Shown one piece after another: positions 1-8,095 of a stretch of DNA of 64,000 nt. The translations under genes and the position numbers were made by a program. Below the pieces are notes generated by a model. That model was not told where the DNA came from. It worked only from the letters and a program-made list of their open reading frames with translations, and did not search any database. The stretch is from Physcousia sp015060555 (lineage in GTDB: Bacteria; Bacteroidota; Bacteroidia; Bacteroidales; Bacteroidaceae): the NCBI GenBank assembly GCA_015060555.1, contig SUYG01000020.1, positions 57,518 to 121,517 of the forward strand, written 5' to 3'. How positions within the stretch are numbered: position 1 is the first letter of the stretch; each line of letters opens with the position of its first letter.

Positions 1-1383
1 CTTGGCAAGGGCCACAGAGTTGACATATTTGAACTGGTCACGCTTGAGTTCCTCAGAGCAGCTGTTCAGCATGTGGTAGTAATCCGAGAGGTTGTTGCCC
101 TGGGCGTCTTGCTCGTAGATGGAGATGTTCGGCATCTTCTGGTAGGCTACGCCCAGCAGGTCGTTGTAGTTCTTCTCGTTGTTGGTGTAGGTCATGTTGA
201 AGTTCGTCACGATCTTGATGCGGTCACTGACGAAGTAGTCCAAAGCCACACGTGTAGTGAAGCGGTCCAGACGCTGCTCGATGATTGTACCCGTCTGGTG
301 GTCGTAGCCGGCAGCAATACGGAAGTTGGCCTTCTCGCCGCCGCCGGAGAGACTCAGGTAGTGCTTCTGCAGGACACCCGTCTTGGTGATGGCATCGCGC
401 CAGTCGGTGTTGTTGTTGTAGTGCTCATACTCGTTCCAGCTCTTGTCGTAGCTGAATTCGCGGATGTTGGATGCGGCGTCGCTGAGTGCGGGGTTGAAGT
501 AAGCCTCCTTCATCAGCATCGTGTATTGGTCGCCGTTGAGCAGGTTGATGCCCTTCGGCTGGTGGGTGAAGGTGGCACGGTAGGAGTACTGCACCTTCGT
601 AGCGCCACGGCTACCACGCTTTGTCTTGATCTCGATGACACCATTGGCACCCTGCGAACCGTAGATGGCCGTACCGGCAGCATCCTTGAGGACGGTGATG
701 TTGGCGATGTCATCAGGGTTGACGTTCAGCAGTTCAGCGAACTGGTCCTGTGTTGCATTGGCATAGTCGAAGTTGCTGTTGTAGTCGCTCTCGAAGATGT
801 TGCCATCAACGACAATCAGCGGCTCGGTGTTGCCGTTGATGGAGCTAACACCACGCAAGCGCATGCTGGTGCCGGCACCGAGGTTACCGGAATTGCTGAC
901 GATGTCCAAGCCGGAGATACGTCCCTGCAGTGCTTCGTCCACGCTGGTAATGCCGAGTCCTTCGAACTCCTTGGCATCGATGGTCTGATGCGCCGTTGAG
1001 AGCTCGCGCTCGGGGATTGCGAGACCGCTGGACTGCGACATCTTCACAGCCTTCACCGTCACCTCTTTCATCATCTTGTCGTGAAGGGTGATCTTGTAGC
1101 TCGTTCCCTTGATGGGGATAATCTGTGTCTCATAACCCACGAAGCTGAACTTCAATTTGTGCTTGGGGTCAACGATGCGGAATGAGAAGTTACCGTTGAT
1201 GTCCGTCGTCGTAGCCGCCACGATACGGTTGCTGGCGTCAATCTCCAAAACATTACATCCCATTAGGGTCTCTATCTCATCCTGCACGACACCATGAATC
1301 ATGGTGCCTGCTGTCTGAGCCATAACATTGACAATTGACAATTGACAACTGACAAGTAATAAGAAAGCAAAAATCTTTTTCAT
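1..1383 (-). CDS. SusC-like TonB-dependent receptor, N-terminal part (runs off window)
   Basis: Outer-membrane receptor that would import a glycan or other large nutrient with a SusD partner, energised by TonB. About 460 N-terminal residues are in the window. A signal peptide (about residues 1-22, MKKIFAFLLL...) is followed by a carboxypeptidase-regulatory-like domain containing EIDASNR, then the plug domain with SVDEALQGRISG, GTSMRLRG, PLIVVDG and GSQGANGVIEIKTKRG. The start at 1383 is chosen because it alone gives a signal peptide; the Met at 1323 would remove it. The gene lies 30 bp after the fasciclin lipoprotein gene and is probably co-transcribed with it. It is strongly similar to the receptor at 36285-39698. 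Part of the signal peptide is encoded by a repeat of TTGTCAA words. The C-terminal barrel is outside the window. Confidence 0.93.
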   Translation of the reverse strand, partial: MKKIFAFLLLVSCQLSIVNVMAQTAGTMIHGVVQDEIETLMGCNVLEIDASNRIVAATTTDINGNFSFRIVDPKHKLKFSFVGYETQIIPIKGTSYKITLHDKMMKEVTVKAVKMSQSSGLAIPERELSTAHQTIDAKEFEGLGITSVDEALQGRISGLDIVSNSGNLGAGTSMRLRGVSSINGNTEPLIVVDGNIFESDYNSNFDYANATQDQFAELLNVNPDDIANITVLKDAAGTAIYGSQGANGVIEIKTKRGSRGATKVQYSYRATFTHQPKGINLLNGDQYTMLMKEAYFNPALSDAASNIREFSYDKSWNEYEHYNNNTDWRDAITKTGVLQKHYLSLSGGGEKANFRIAAGYDHQTGTIIEQRLDRFTTRVALDYFVSDRIKIVTNFNMTYTNNEKNYNDLLGVAYQKMPNISIYEQDAQGNNLSDYYHMLNSCSEELKRDQFKYVNSVALAK

Positions 1384-1413
1384 TTTCGATGTTCCAATTT
1401 TCAATTATCAATA

Positions 1414-3942
1414 TTATTTGTACATGAGCGCTCCGTCAATCTGATGGACCACGGCAAAGGACGACGTATAGATGTTTCTGGCCGTCGAGGCATCCGGAGA
1501 GTCAAACTGGTACTCGCGTGCCATGATGTTATACAAGCCGGGCGTCTGCACCACGTTGTAGGTCTTGCCGGTTCCATCGGTGATCTGTATGCCGTCGTTG
1601 TTCACGTGCGTACGCAATTTATAATAATGTAGGTTACCCTCTTCAACCTTGTAGGCTGAGGTCTCAAACTCACCATCCACTTTACCCTGCCCTATATAGT
1701 AGGCATTGTCCTGAATGTGGTACTTGATGAAGTTTTCAATCTCATTGGTGAGGCTGTCTCGCTTTTCATCGTCCTCCTCCATTTCCACCATTTCCCATGT
1801 CGGCAGCTTGCCGGCATTCTGCAGGCTGAGGATGGCTTCGTTCGAAGGCACGTAGATGGTGTAGCGGTAGGTATTGAAGATGGAGATATTCTCGCTGGCG
1901 GTAGCGTGTTCGTCGGTACCGATGACGTGCTTTGTCTCCAGGAACTTGGAGCTCATCAGCAGGTCGCGGAAGCCTGAGAACTGCTCGTGCTCGTTGAGGA
2001 TGTCAAACACCGACTTACGTGCGGTCATGATGGGTGCATCATCCAGTATGTAGGTCTTACCGTTACCCTCGACAGACTCGTCGTAGATCTTGGTGATACG
2101 CAGGTTTTCGCCGTTCTCAATTTGCAAGCCGCCCTGAACGGTCATGCCTGCAACGCCCTGCGACACGTTCTTCACCTTCACCATGCTGCCGCCTTTGGTC
2201 TGGTAGAACGTGTTGCCGTCCTCGACATCACCAATGACGATGTGGTTGTTCAGGATGTCTTCCAGGCGGTTGGTGATCTGGTTATAGGAGGCCTCGCCAA
2301 TGGAGTCGGTGACGGTCTTCGTCATCAGGTCATAGTTCCAGATGCTGGCCTTCACGCGTTCGCTCTCGGTGAGCGCCAGTGGGTCGTAGCGGAATCGGAA
2401 CAGCTGTGTCTCGGTCTTGCCGAAAGAACAGGGGTCGATGTATTCCAGCAGCGAATTGTTGTTAGGAATGAACATGCTGTAGTAGGTGTTCTGGGAGTTC
2501 AGATAGACATCGAAGCCCAATTGCTCCACAGCCCAGTAGAGGATGTTCATGGAGGCATCAACCAATGCCGGGAAAGTGACAGAGATGTAGGCCACGGGGT
2601 TGAAGACCTTGTTTGTCAGATAGACGGCACCATTGCAGGCGAGATATACAGAATCCACGAACTCTTCCTTCAGACCCAGCTCGTCGTTGGCATCGTTCAG
2701 CACCGTGTTGAACTTGCTGGGAACGGAGTTGGTGAAGGAGTTGAGCATGTTCACGTTGAGCATCTTGGAGATCACTTTGTCAGGCACATTCTCCCATGTG
2801 CCGTAGTAGTCCTTCAGCACGCGGCCGGCGCCATCGTTCCAATAGCGTTCCAGGGCAGCATCGCTAGGCACCAGCATGACACCCATGTTCTCCTGCAGTG
2901 CCACGTCAATCGATGTGCTGGTGGTCGTCATTGAATAGAACTGGTTCCATCCCGGGTCGAACTTCAGCAGGCCGTTCACGGGACCCTCGTCGGGCGTCAC
3001 TTCTAGGGGCATGCCACGGCGGCTACGCTCCGAGAAGAAACGCTTGTCGAACAGCGAGTCGATGTTCGTGCCATACAATCTATTATACTCGCGTGTGGCA
3101 TCATCGCCGGCATAATAAGGTGCACAATAGCGGTTCAACAACTTCGCCCAGCCTTTGGTGTTGGACTTATGGTTGATGATTTCGGACATGTTCTGCAACG
3201 GCGTGATGACATCTGCCATGCGATGAACGAAGCCATTGGAGCACTTGATGTTCTGCTCCACGATGGAGATGCCGTTCACGTTGGCGTCACCGGGACGTCG
3301 CTGTGTCGTGTGGTTGAATAGGAAATTGCAGTCCTCATTGGTGATGAGCTTGTTGGACAGGAACGCCTCGATGAAATGGATCATAGGCGGCGCTGTGATG
3401 TCTGTCATGCACACCATGTTGCGCCCTCTGTCGCGATAATAAGCCCAGTACGGGTTGTCTGGCATCTGTGAGGGCTTGAGCACCGTCACGGAGTCATACT
3501 CGCTGGTGGCCGTCAGACGGCGCATGCAGTCGCCCTCTGTGGGCCCCATGCTGCTGCTGAGGTAAGCAACCTGACAGGAGTTGTTAATCATGCTGCCGAA
3601 AAGCAACAATTTCTTCTGCGCCACCGACAAGTCGTCATAGCGGTGAACGCCCCAGGCATTGTTCTGGAAGAAACGGCCAAACGCTTCGTCGTCTGCCACG
3701 AAAAGGGTCTTGCTGCCCGTCTGAGCGAGCACTTCGCTGTAACCCAGGTCGTCAATCAGCCGAACCGTGTTCGTGAACGTCCCTTCAGACTGGAGATAGT
3801 CGTAGATGCTGGAGCCCAGCCACGACGGATCTTCCTTTGCCAGGTCGTAGCCTTCGCAAGCCGTCAGTCCGCCCACTACCACTGCGGCAGCAGCCATCAG
3901 CTTAGAAAGCATTCGGAAACCATTGGTTTTGTTTTGTTCCAT
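1414..3942 (-). CDS. Fasciclin-repeat lipoprotein
   Basis: 842-residue lipoprotein: signal peptide with lipobox LTAC (lipidated Cys29), so it is anchored in the outer membrane. Fasciclin-like modules can be seen at about residues 42-100 (GSSIYDYLQSEG ... KTLFVADDEAF), 255-400 (VMLVPSDAALERY), 460-520 (YSMFIPNNNSLLEY) and 640-760 (YTIYVPSNEAILSL). Fasciclin domains are adhesion or ligand-binding folds; no catalytic role is evident. It is a paralogue of the protein at 39695-42676, sharing the WLGSSIY start, a CMRR motif and a PMIHF motif. It is first in an operon with the SusC-like receptor and has its own promoter (TAACTTTG at 3990-3997). I infer that it is a surface partner of the receptor; the ligand is unknown. 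Confidence 0.88.
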   Translation of the reverse strand: MEQNKTNGFRMLSKLMAAAAVVVGGLTACEGYDLAKEDPSWLGSSIYDYLQSEGTFTNTVRLIDDLGYSEVLAQTGSKTLFVADDEAFGRFFQNNAWGVHRYDDLSVAQKKLLLFGSMINNSCQVAYLSSSMGPTEGDCMRRLTATSEYDSVTVLKPSQMPDNPYWAYYRDRGRNMVCMTDITAPPMIHFIEAFLSNKLITNEDCNFLFNHTTQRRPGDANVNGISIVEQNIKCSNGFVHRMADVITPLQNMSEIINHKSNTKGWAKLLNRYCAPYYAGDDATREYNRLYGTNIDSLFDKRFFSERSRRGMPLEVTPDEGPVNGLLKFDPGWNQFYSMTTTSTSIDVALQENMGVMLVPSDAALERYWNDGAGRVLKDYYGTWENVPDKVISKMLNVNMLNSFTNSVPSKFNTVLNDANDELGLKEEFVDSVYLACNGAVYLTNKVFNPVAYISVTFPALVDASMNILYWAVEQLGFDVYLNSQNTYYSMFIPNNNSLLEYIDPCSFGKTETQLFRFRYDPLALTESERVKASIWNYDLMTKTVTDSIGEASYNQITNRLEDILNNHIVIGDVEDGNTFYQTKGGSMVKVKNVSQGVAGMTVQGGLQIENGENLRITKIYDESVEGNGKTYILDDAPIMTARKSVFDILNEHEQFSGFRDLLMSSKFLETKHVIGTDEHATASENISIFNTYRYTIYVPSNEAILSLQNAGKLPTWEMVEMEEDDEKRDSLTNEIENFIKYHIQDNAYYIGQGKVDGEFETSAYKVEEGNLHYYKLRTHVNNDGIQITDGTGKTYNVVQTPGLYNIMAREYQFDSPDASTARNIYTSSFAVVHQIDGALMYK

Positions 3943-3989
3943 AAGGACAGAATTCAGTTTTTTTAGTTGTTTTTATCAAATTTTCGGCA

Positions 3990-4020
3990 CAAAGTTATTG
4001 TTTTTGGTTATTGGAACAAA
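3990..4020 (-). promoter_or_regulatory. Bacteroidetes-type promoter of the fasciclin-SusC operon
   Basis: On the minus strand TTTG (4017-4020) is separated by 19 nt from TAACTTTG (3990-3997). This matches the TTTG-N19-21-TAnnTTTG consensus of the Bacteroidetes primary sigma factor. It leaves a leader of about 40 nt before the ATG at 3942. Confidence 0.75.
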
Positions 4021-4066
4021 AAATTAACGAATAAAAAGTTTGCGAAATAATATGTTTTGCCCTGTG

Positions 4067-4112
4067 TGAGACAAAAAACATGTCATTTAAGACAAATTCG
4101 AAAAATGTCTCA
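4067..4112. promoter_or_regulatory. Candidate operator between divergent promoters
   Basis: Four half-sites in 46 bp: TGAGACA at 4067-4073, TGTC at 4081-4084, GACA at 4091-4094 and TGTCTCA at 4106-4112. The outer pair and the inner pair are each inverted repeats. The block lies between the two -33 elements (4017-4020 and 4120-4123), where one bound regulator could act on both operons. That the neighbouring hybrid regulator binds here is inference. Confidence 0.4.
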
Positions 4113-4119
4113 TGATTTT

Positions 4120-4151
4120 TTTGGAGAGAAAGACGGAAGTCTGTAACTTTG
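4120..4151 (+). promoter_or_regulatory. Promoter of the hybrid two-component regulator gene
   Basis: TTTG (4120-4123), a 20-nt spacer and TAACTTTG (4144-4151) match the Bacteroidetes consensus. The predicted RNA start near 4158 lies downstream of the in-frame ATG at 4112, so translation must begin at the ATG at 4199. Confidence 0.75.
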
Positions 4152-4198
4152 CAACGTCAAAACGACAAAAACATCCTTCAACGGAAATAAATTTGTTT

Positions 4199-7100
4199 AT
4201 GCGACGCCTTATATTCTTCTTATTTTTCCTGCAGGCGCTGCTTGTCCGGTCCATTGCCCAGACAGGTGTTTTCCTGCCCTCGGAACGTTTCTCCAGCATG
4301 TTGATCAATGACCTGTGTCAGGATTGCTATGGCTACATTTGGATTGCCACCGACTATGGTCTGAACCGCTTCGATGGCTACCATTTCACCACCTACTACC
4401 ACCGCAGTAATGACAGCACTTCGCTGGGCAGCAACATTATCACACAGCTCTATCAGGACAGCCAGCAGCGTTTCTGGGTGGGCACACGTTCCGGTCTCTA
4501 CCGCTACGATCAGGCAACCGACCGTTTTGTGTACTATCCTACGGGTGACAACCGTGTGACACGTATCACCTCGCTGCTGGAACGAAAGAATGGAGAGATG
4601 CTCGTGGGCACTTCCGGTCATGGCTTGTGGGCCGTCAGCGGCGACAGCTTGCGCAAGATACCTGATGGCTACACCACCCCCTCGGGCAACTGGTACTACA
4701 ACCAGATGATGGAGGACAGTCTGGGCCGCTTCTGGAAATGCGGCTATGGCGACGAACTCACGATGAAGGATAACAAGGGCGTCCACCAGATGTTTGTGGA
4801 CCAAGGCATCATCTGCGGCATCATCGAGCGTGACAGCGAGATGCTCATCATCTGTCAGCATGGCATCTCCAGCTACAGCAGCGGCCAAGTCTCGCACGCC
4901 GACATCGAATTGGGCGACTTGGGGTACAACGAAATCGTCGTCTGCAGCGCTATGAAGGATCACGCAGGCAATATATATATAGGTACGATGGGCGACGGCC
5001 TTTTCCGTCTGCCTGCTGGAAGTCGTAAGGTAGAGCGCGTGGAGTGTACGCTGTTGGAGATGGACCTCAACACCGCCAAGATCAGCTCCATCAGCGAGGA
5101 CCGCTATGGCAACATCTGGCTCGGCTGTCAGTCCAAGGGCCTCGTACTCCTGCCCAGCCAGCAGCCTCAGTTTGCCGCCTGGAGCTTCTTGGCCCAGCAC
5201 TACTTCATCGGCTCCACCATCACCTCGGTCTGCGAGGGCGACGACGGGCTCACGTGGTGCACGGTGCCGGGCAGCGGTGTCTTCGCCTTCGATGCCACCG
5301 GCCGCATTGTCAGCCATCCCGCTGCTCCCATCGCCACCGAGTACCTGTTCCACGACCGCCACGGGCGCTACTGGCTGGCCACCGACAAGGAGCTCTACAA
5401 CTACGATCCTGTCACAGGGCGCTTCAAGCATCACATCAATCTGACGGCCGAGAAGGTCAATGCCATCGTCGATGACGAAGCGGGCAACCTATATATTTCC
5501 ACCTACTCACGCGGATTTTGTGTCTATAACCCCACGACCCACGCGCTGCGACAGTTCAATGCCACTGACGCCCTGTCACCCAAGGGCAATCTGTGGAACA
5601 ACTGGATTCAGGCGATGATGTGCGACAGTGGCGGTCACATCTGGCTGGCCACAGCCGTTGGTGTCTCATGCTACGACCCTTCCACAGACAGCTTCCGCGC
5701 CCTAGGCTTCGACAAGCTCCTTGACGGGACCATCTGTTTCTCTCTCTGCGAGACGTGCGACGGCAACATCCTCATCGGCACCGACCAAGGCCTCTACTGC
5801 TACAAGCGGGGTGCCACGGCCGCTGTCCCCTACCCCGATGACGAGGCGCTGCGTGACAAGACCATCAGCTACATCGCGCAGGATGACAACAACGACCTAT
5901 GGTGTGCGACATCCATGGGCATCTGGCAGTATGATGCCCAGAGCCAGAAGCTCATCGGCCATGTCAACGGCAATGGTCTCAATGCCAAGGAATACATCTG
6001 TGGCGTCGGCATGAAGACAGCGGATGGCGTCATCTATTTCGCCAACACCTACGGCCTCACTGTCTTTCGCCCTTCCGAGGTCACCGGCAGCCACAAGGAG
6101 CTCCCCGACGTGAAGCTCACCGGCCTCTTCATTGCCGGCAACCCCGTGAGCTCTCTGGCCGACAGCTACACCGTTTCCTATCTCGACAACAGCATCGCAC
6201 TGGAGTTCTCCCTCTTGGACTTTAACAACCCACGTAACATCATCTATGAACATCGCATCAACGATGAACCTTGGCTGCAGCACCCCGAAGGCGACAACAG
6301 CATCGTGCTCAGCCACCTGCAACCAGGCAGCTACAACATCGAGGTGAGGGCGAAATCCGGCACCACCTATTCTTCCGTGAAAACCATCCTCCTCACGGTG
6401 ACGCCGCCCTGGTACCGCTCGCGATGGGCTCAGGCCATCTACGCCCTTGTGTTCCTGTGCCTTCTCGTCATCATAGGATATGTCTATCGTCGTCAGGCCA
6501 TCCTTCATCTCGACGAGGAGAAAATGCGGTTCCTCATCAATGCCACCCACGACATCCGCTCGCCGCTGACCGTCATCATGGGCGCCACGGAGAAACTGAA
6601 AAAACTGAATGCTGAACGGGTGAAAGGGATGCCTGGCGAGGCGCTGTCCTCCTCCCTTGACGCCATCGACCGCAACGCCCAGCGGCTGCTGGAACTCGTC
6701 AACCAGATTCTCGACCAGCGACGTCTGGACAAGAACCAGCTGCAGGTGCACTGTCAGGAGACGAATCTCGTGGATTTCATCGGCGACGTGTGCAAGCTCT
6801 ACCAGTTCGTGGCCGACCAGCGCGCCATCACCTTCACCTTCGAACACGAGAAGCAAAGCATCCTGGCATGGGTCGATCACATCAACTTCAACAAGGTCAT
6901 CTCGAACCTCCTCTCCAACGCCTTCAAATACACCCACGATAGCGGCGAGGTCAAAGTCGTCCTGCGTGAGATGGAGAAGAGCATCGAGATCTCGGTCATC
7001 GACGATGGAATGGGCATAAAAGAAGACAACCCCGACCGCCTCTTCGACCGTTTCTACCAAGGACGCAACCGCACCAACCTGGGCATTCAGGGCACAGGCA

Positions 7101-8095
7101 TCGGACTCAACCTCTGTCGCGCCATCACCCAGATGCACGGGGGAACCATCCGTGCACAGCGCCGCACCGACAAGCAAGGCGCCTGCTTCATCGTCACCTT
7201 GCCCAAGGGCAACAAGCACCTCACGCCCGAACAGATTGTCACCGAGACTCCCGTGCGCGAAGTCCTGTCAGCCGGCGACAACGCCAAACGTCCATCCACC
7301 AGCTTCCGCATCCTCATCGTCGATGATGACGCTGAAATCGCCCGTTTCATCATCTCGGAGCTTGGATTCCGCTATAAGTTCACCCATGCCCACAACGGCA
7401 AGGAAGCGCTGAAGCTGCTAATCGACTCCAATGCCGAAAACACCGATAAGGACGCCGTCCCCTACGACCTCGTCATCAGCGATATGATGATGCCCGAGAT
7501 GGATGGTCTGACGCTGCTCAAACACATCAAGGAGAACGCCCATCTGGCACAACTGCCCGTCATCATGCTCACCTCCAAGGCCGAAGTGGAAAACAAGCTC
7601 GAAGGCCTGCGCTCAGGCGCCGATGCCTACATCGCCAAGCCTTTCGACATGGAGGAACTCCACGTGCAAATTGACAACCTCATCGACAATGTCCGCCGCC
7701 TGCGCGGTAAGTTCAGCGGAGCCTTGCAGCAAGAGGAACGTGTGGAGAATGTCCAGGTGAAAGGCAACGACGATGCCCTGATGGAGCGTATCATGCGTTC
7801 TGTCAACGCACACCTCTCAGAACCCGGCTACAATGTCGATGTTATGGCCGCCGAAGTAGGCATCAGCCGTGCACAGCTGCATCGTAAGATGAAAGAAATC
7901 ACCGGCACCTCCACCGGCAAGTTCCTGCGCAACATCCGCATGGAACAGGCTGCCCGCTTGCTGCGCGAAGGGAAAATCAACATCTCGCAGATAGCCGACT
8001 GCGTGGGCTATGCCGACAATGCACACTTCTCTGTCGCCTTCAAGAACCACTTCGGCATCTCACCTTCGGAGTACGTGGAGAAACACAAATCATGA
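4199..8095 (+). CDS. Hybrid two-component system sensor/regulator (HTCS)
   Basis: One-protein signalling system of 1298 residues that typically senses a glycan fragment in the periplasm and activates a polysaccharide-utilisation locus. In order: signal peptide (1-20), two-component propeller repeats (about 20-665, motifs such as IWIATDYGLNRFD), Y_Y_Y domain (about 668-735), one membrane segment (about 743-765), HisKA with His784 in THDIRSPL, ATPase domain (about 880-1000, GTGIGLNL), receiver domain (about 1036-1155) with Asp1095 in SDMMMPEMDG, and a C-terminal AraC-type helix-turn-helix (about 1195-1298). The ATG at 4199 is chosen because it alone gives a signal peptide and because the promoter lies downstream of the earlier ATG at 4112. 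It is divergent from the fasciclin-SusC operon, its likely target, and overlaps the next gene by 4 bp. Confidence 0.95.
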   Translation: MRRLIFFLFFLQALLVRSIAQTGVFLPSERFSSMLINDLCQDCYGYIWIATDYGLNRFDGYHFTTYYHRSNDSTSLGSNIITQLYQDSQQRFWVGTRSGLYRYDQATDRFVYYPTGDNRVTRITSLLERKNGEMLVGTSGHGLWAVSGDSLRKIPDGYTTPSGNWYYNQMMEDSLGRFWKCGYGDELTMKDNKGVHQMFVDQGIICGIIERDSEMLIICQHGISSYSSGQVSHADIELGDLGYNEIVVCSAMKDHAGNIYIGTMGDGLFRLPAGSRKVERVECTLLEMDLNTAKISSISEDRYGNIWLGCQSKGLVLLPSQQPQFAAWSFLAQHYFIGSTITSVCEGDDGLTWCTVPGSGVFAFDATGRIVSHPAAPIATEYLFHDRHGRYWLATDKELYNYDPVTGRFKHHINLTAEKVNAIVDDEAGNLYISTYSRGFCVYNPTTHALRQFNATDALSPKGNLWNNWIQAMMCDSGGHIWLATAVGVSCYDPSTDSFRALGFDKLLDGTICFSLCETCDGNILIGTDQGLYCYKRGATAAVPYPDDEALRDKTISYIAQDDNNDLWCATSMGIWQYDAQSQKLIGHVNGNGLNAKEYICGVGMKTADGVIYFANTYGLTVFRPSEVTGSHKELPDVKLTGLFIAGNPVSSLADSYTVSYLDNSIALEFSLLDFNNPRNIIYEHRINDEPWLQHPEGDNSIVLSHLQPGSYNIEVRAKSGTTYSSVKTILLTVTPPWYRSRWAQAIYALVFLCLLVIIGYVYRRQAILHLDEEKMRFLINATHDIRSPLTVIMGATEKLKKLNAERVKGMPGEALSSSLDAIDRNAQRLLELVNQILDQRRLDKNQLQVHCQETNLVDFIGDVCKLYQFVADQRAITFTFEHEKQSILAWVDHINFNKVISNLLSNAFKYTHDSGEVKVVLREMEKSIEISVIDDGMGIKEDNPDRLFDRFYQGRNRTNLGIQGTGIGLNLCRAITQMHGGTIRAQRRTDKQGACFIVTLPKGNKHLTPEQIVTETPVREVLSAGDNAKRPSTSFRILIVDDDAEIARFIISELGFRYKFTHAHNGKEALKLLIDSNAENTDKDAVPYDLVISDMMMPEMDGLTLLKHIKENAHLAQLPVIMLTSKAEVENKLEGLRSGADAYIAKPFDMEELHVQIDNLIDNVRRLRGKFSGALQQEERVENVQVKGNDDALMERIMRSVNAHLSEPGYNVDVMAAEVGISRAQLHRKMKEITGTSTGKFLRNIRMEQAARLLREGKINISQIADCVGYADNAHFSVAFKNHFGISPSEYVEKHKS

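Noticed and set aside
4112..4198. Upstream in-frame ATG for the hybrid regulator
   Set aside because: It lies inside the promoter (TTTG 4120, TAACTTTG 4144) and would hide the signal peptide that begins at 4199.
4220..5434. 404-codon open frame antisense to the hybrid regulator
   Set aside because: It lies wholly within a gene with clear domains; long antisense frames arise from the GC-rich third positions, and its protein shows no domain.
5897..7219. 440-codon antisense frame
   Set aside because: Same reason: it mirrors the kinase domain of the hybrid regulator and its protein is compositionally odd.
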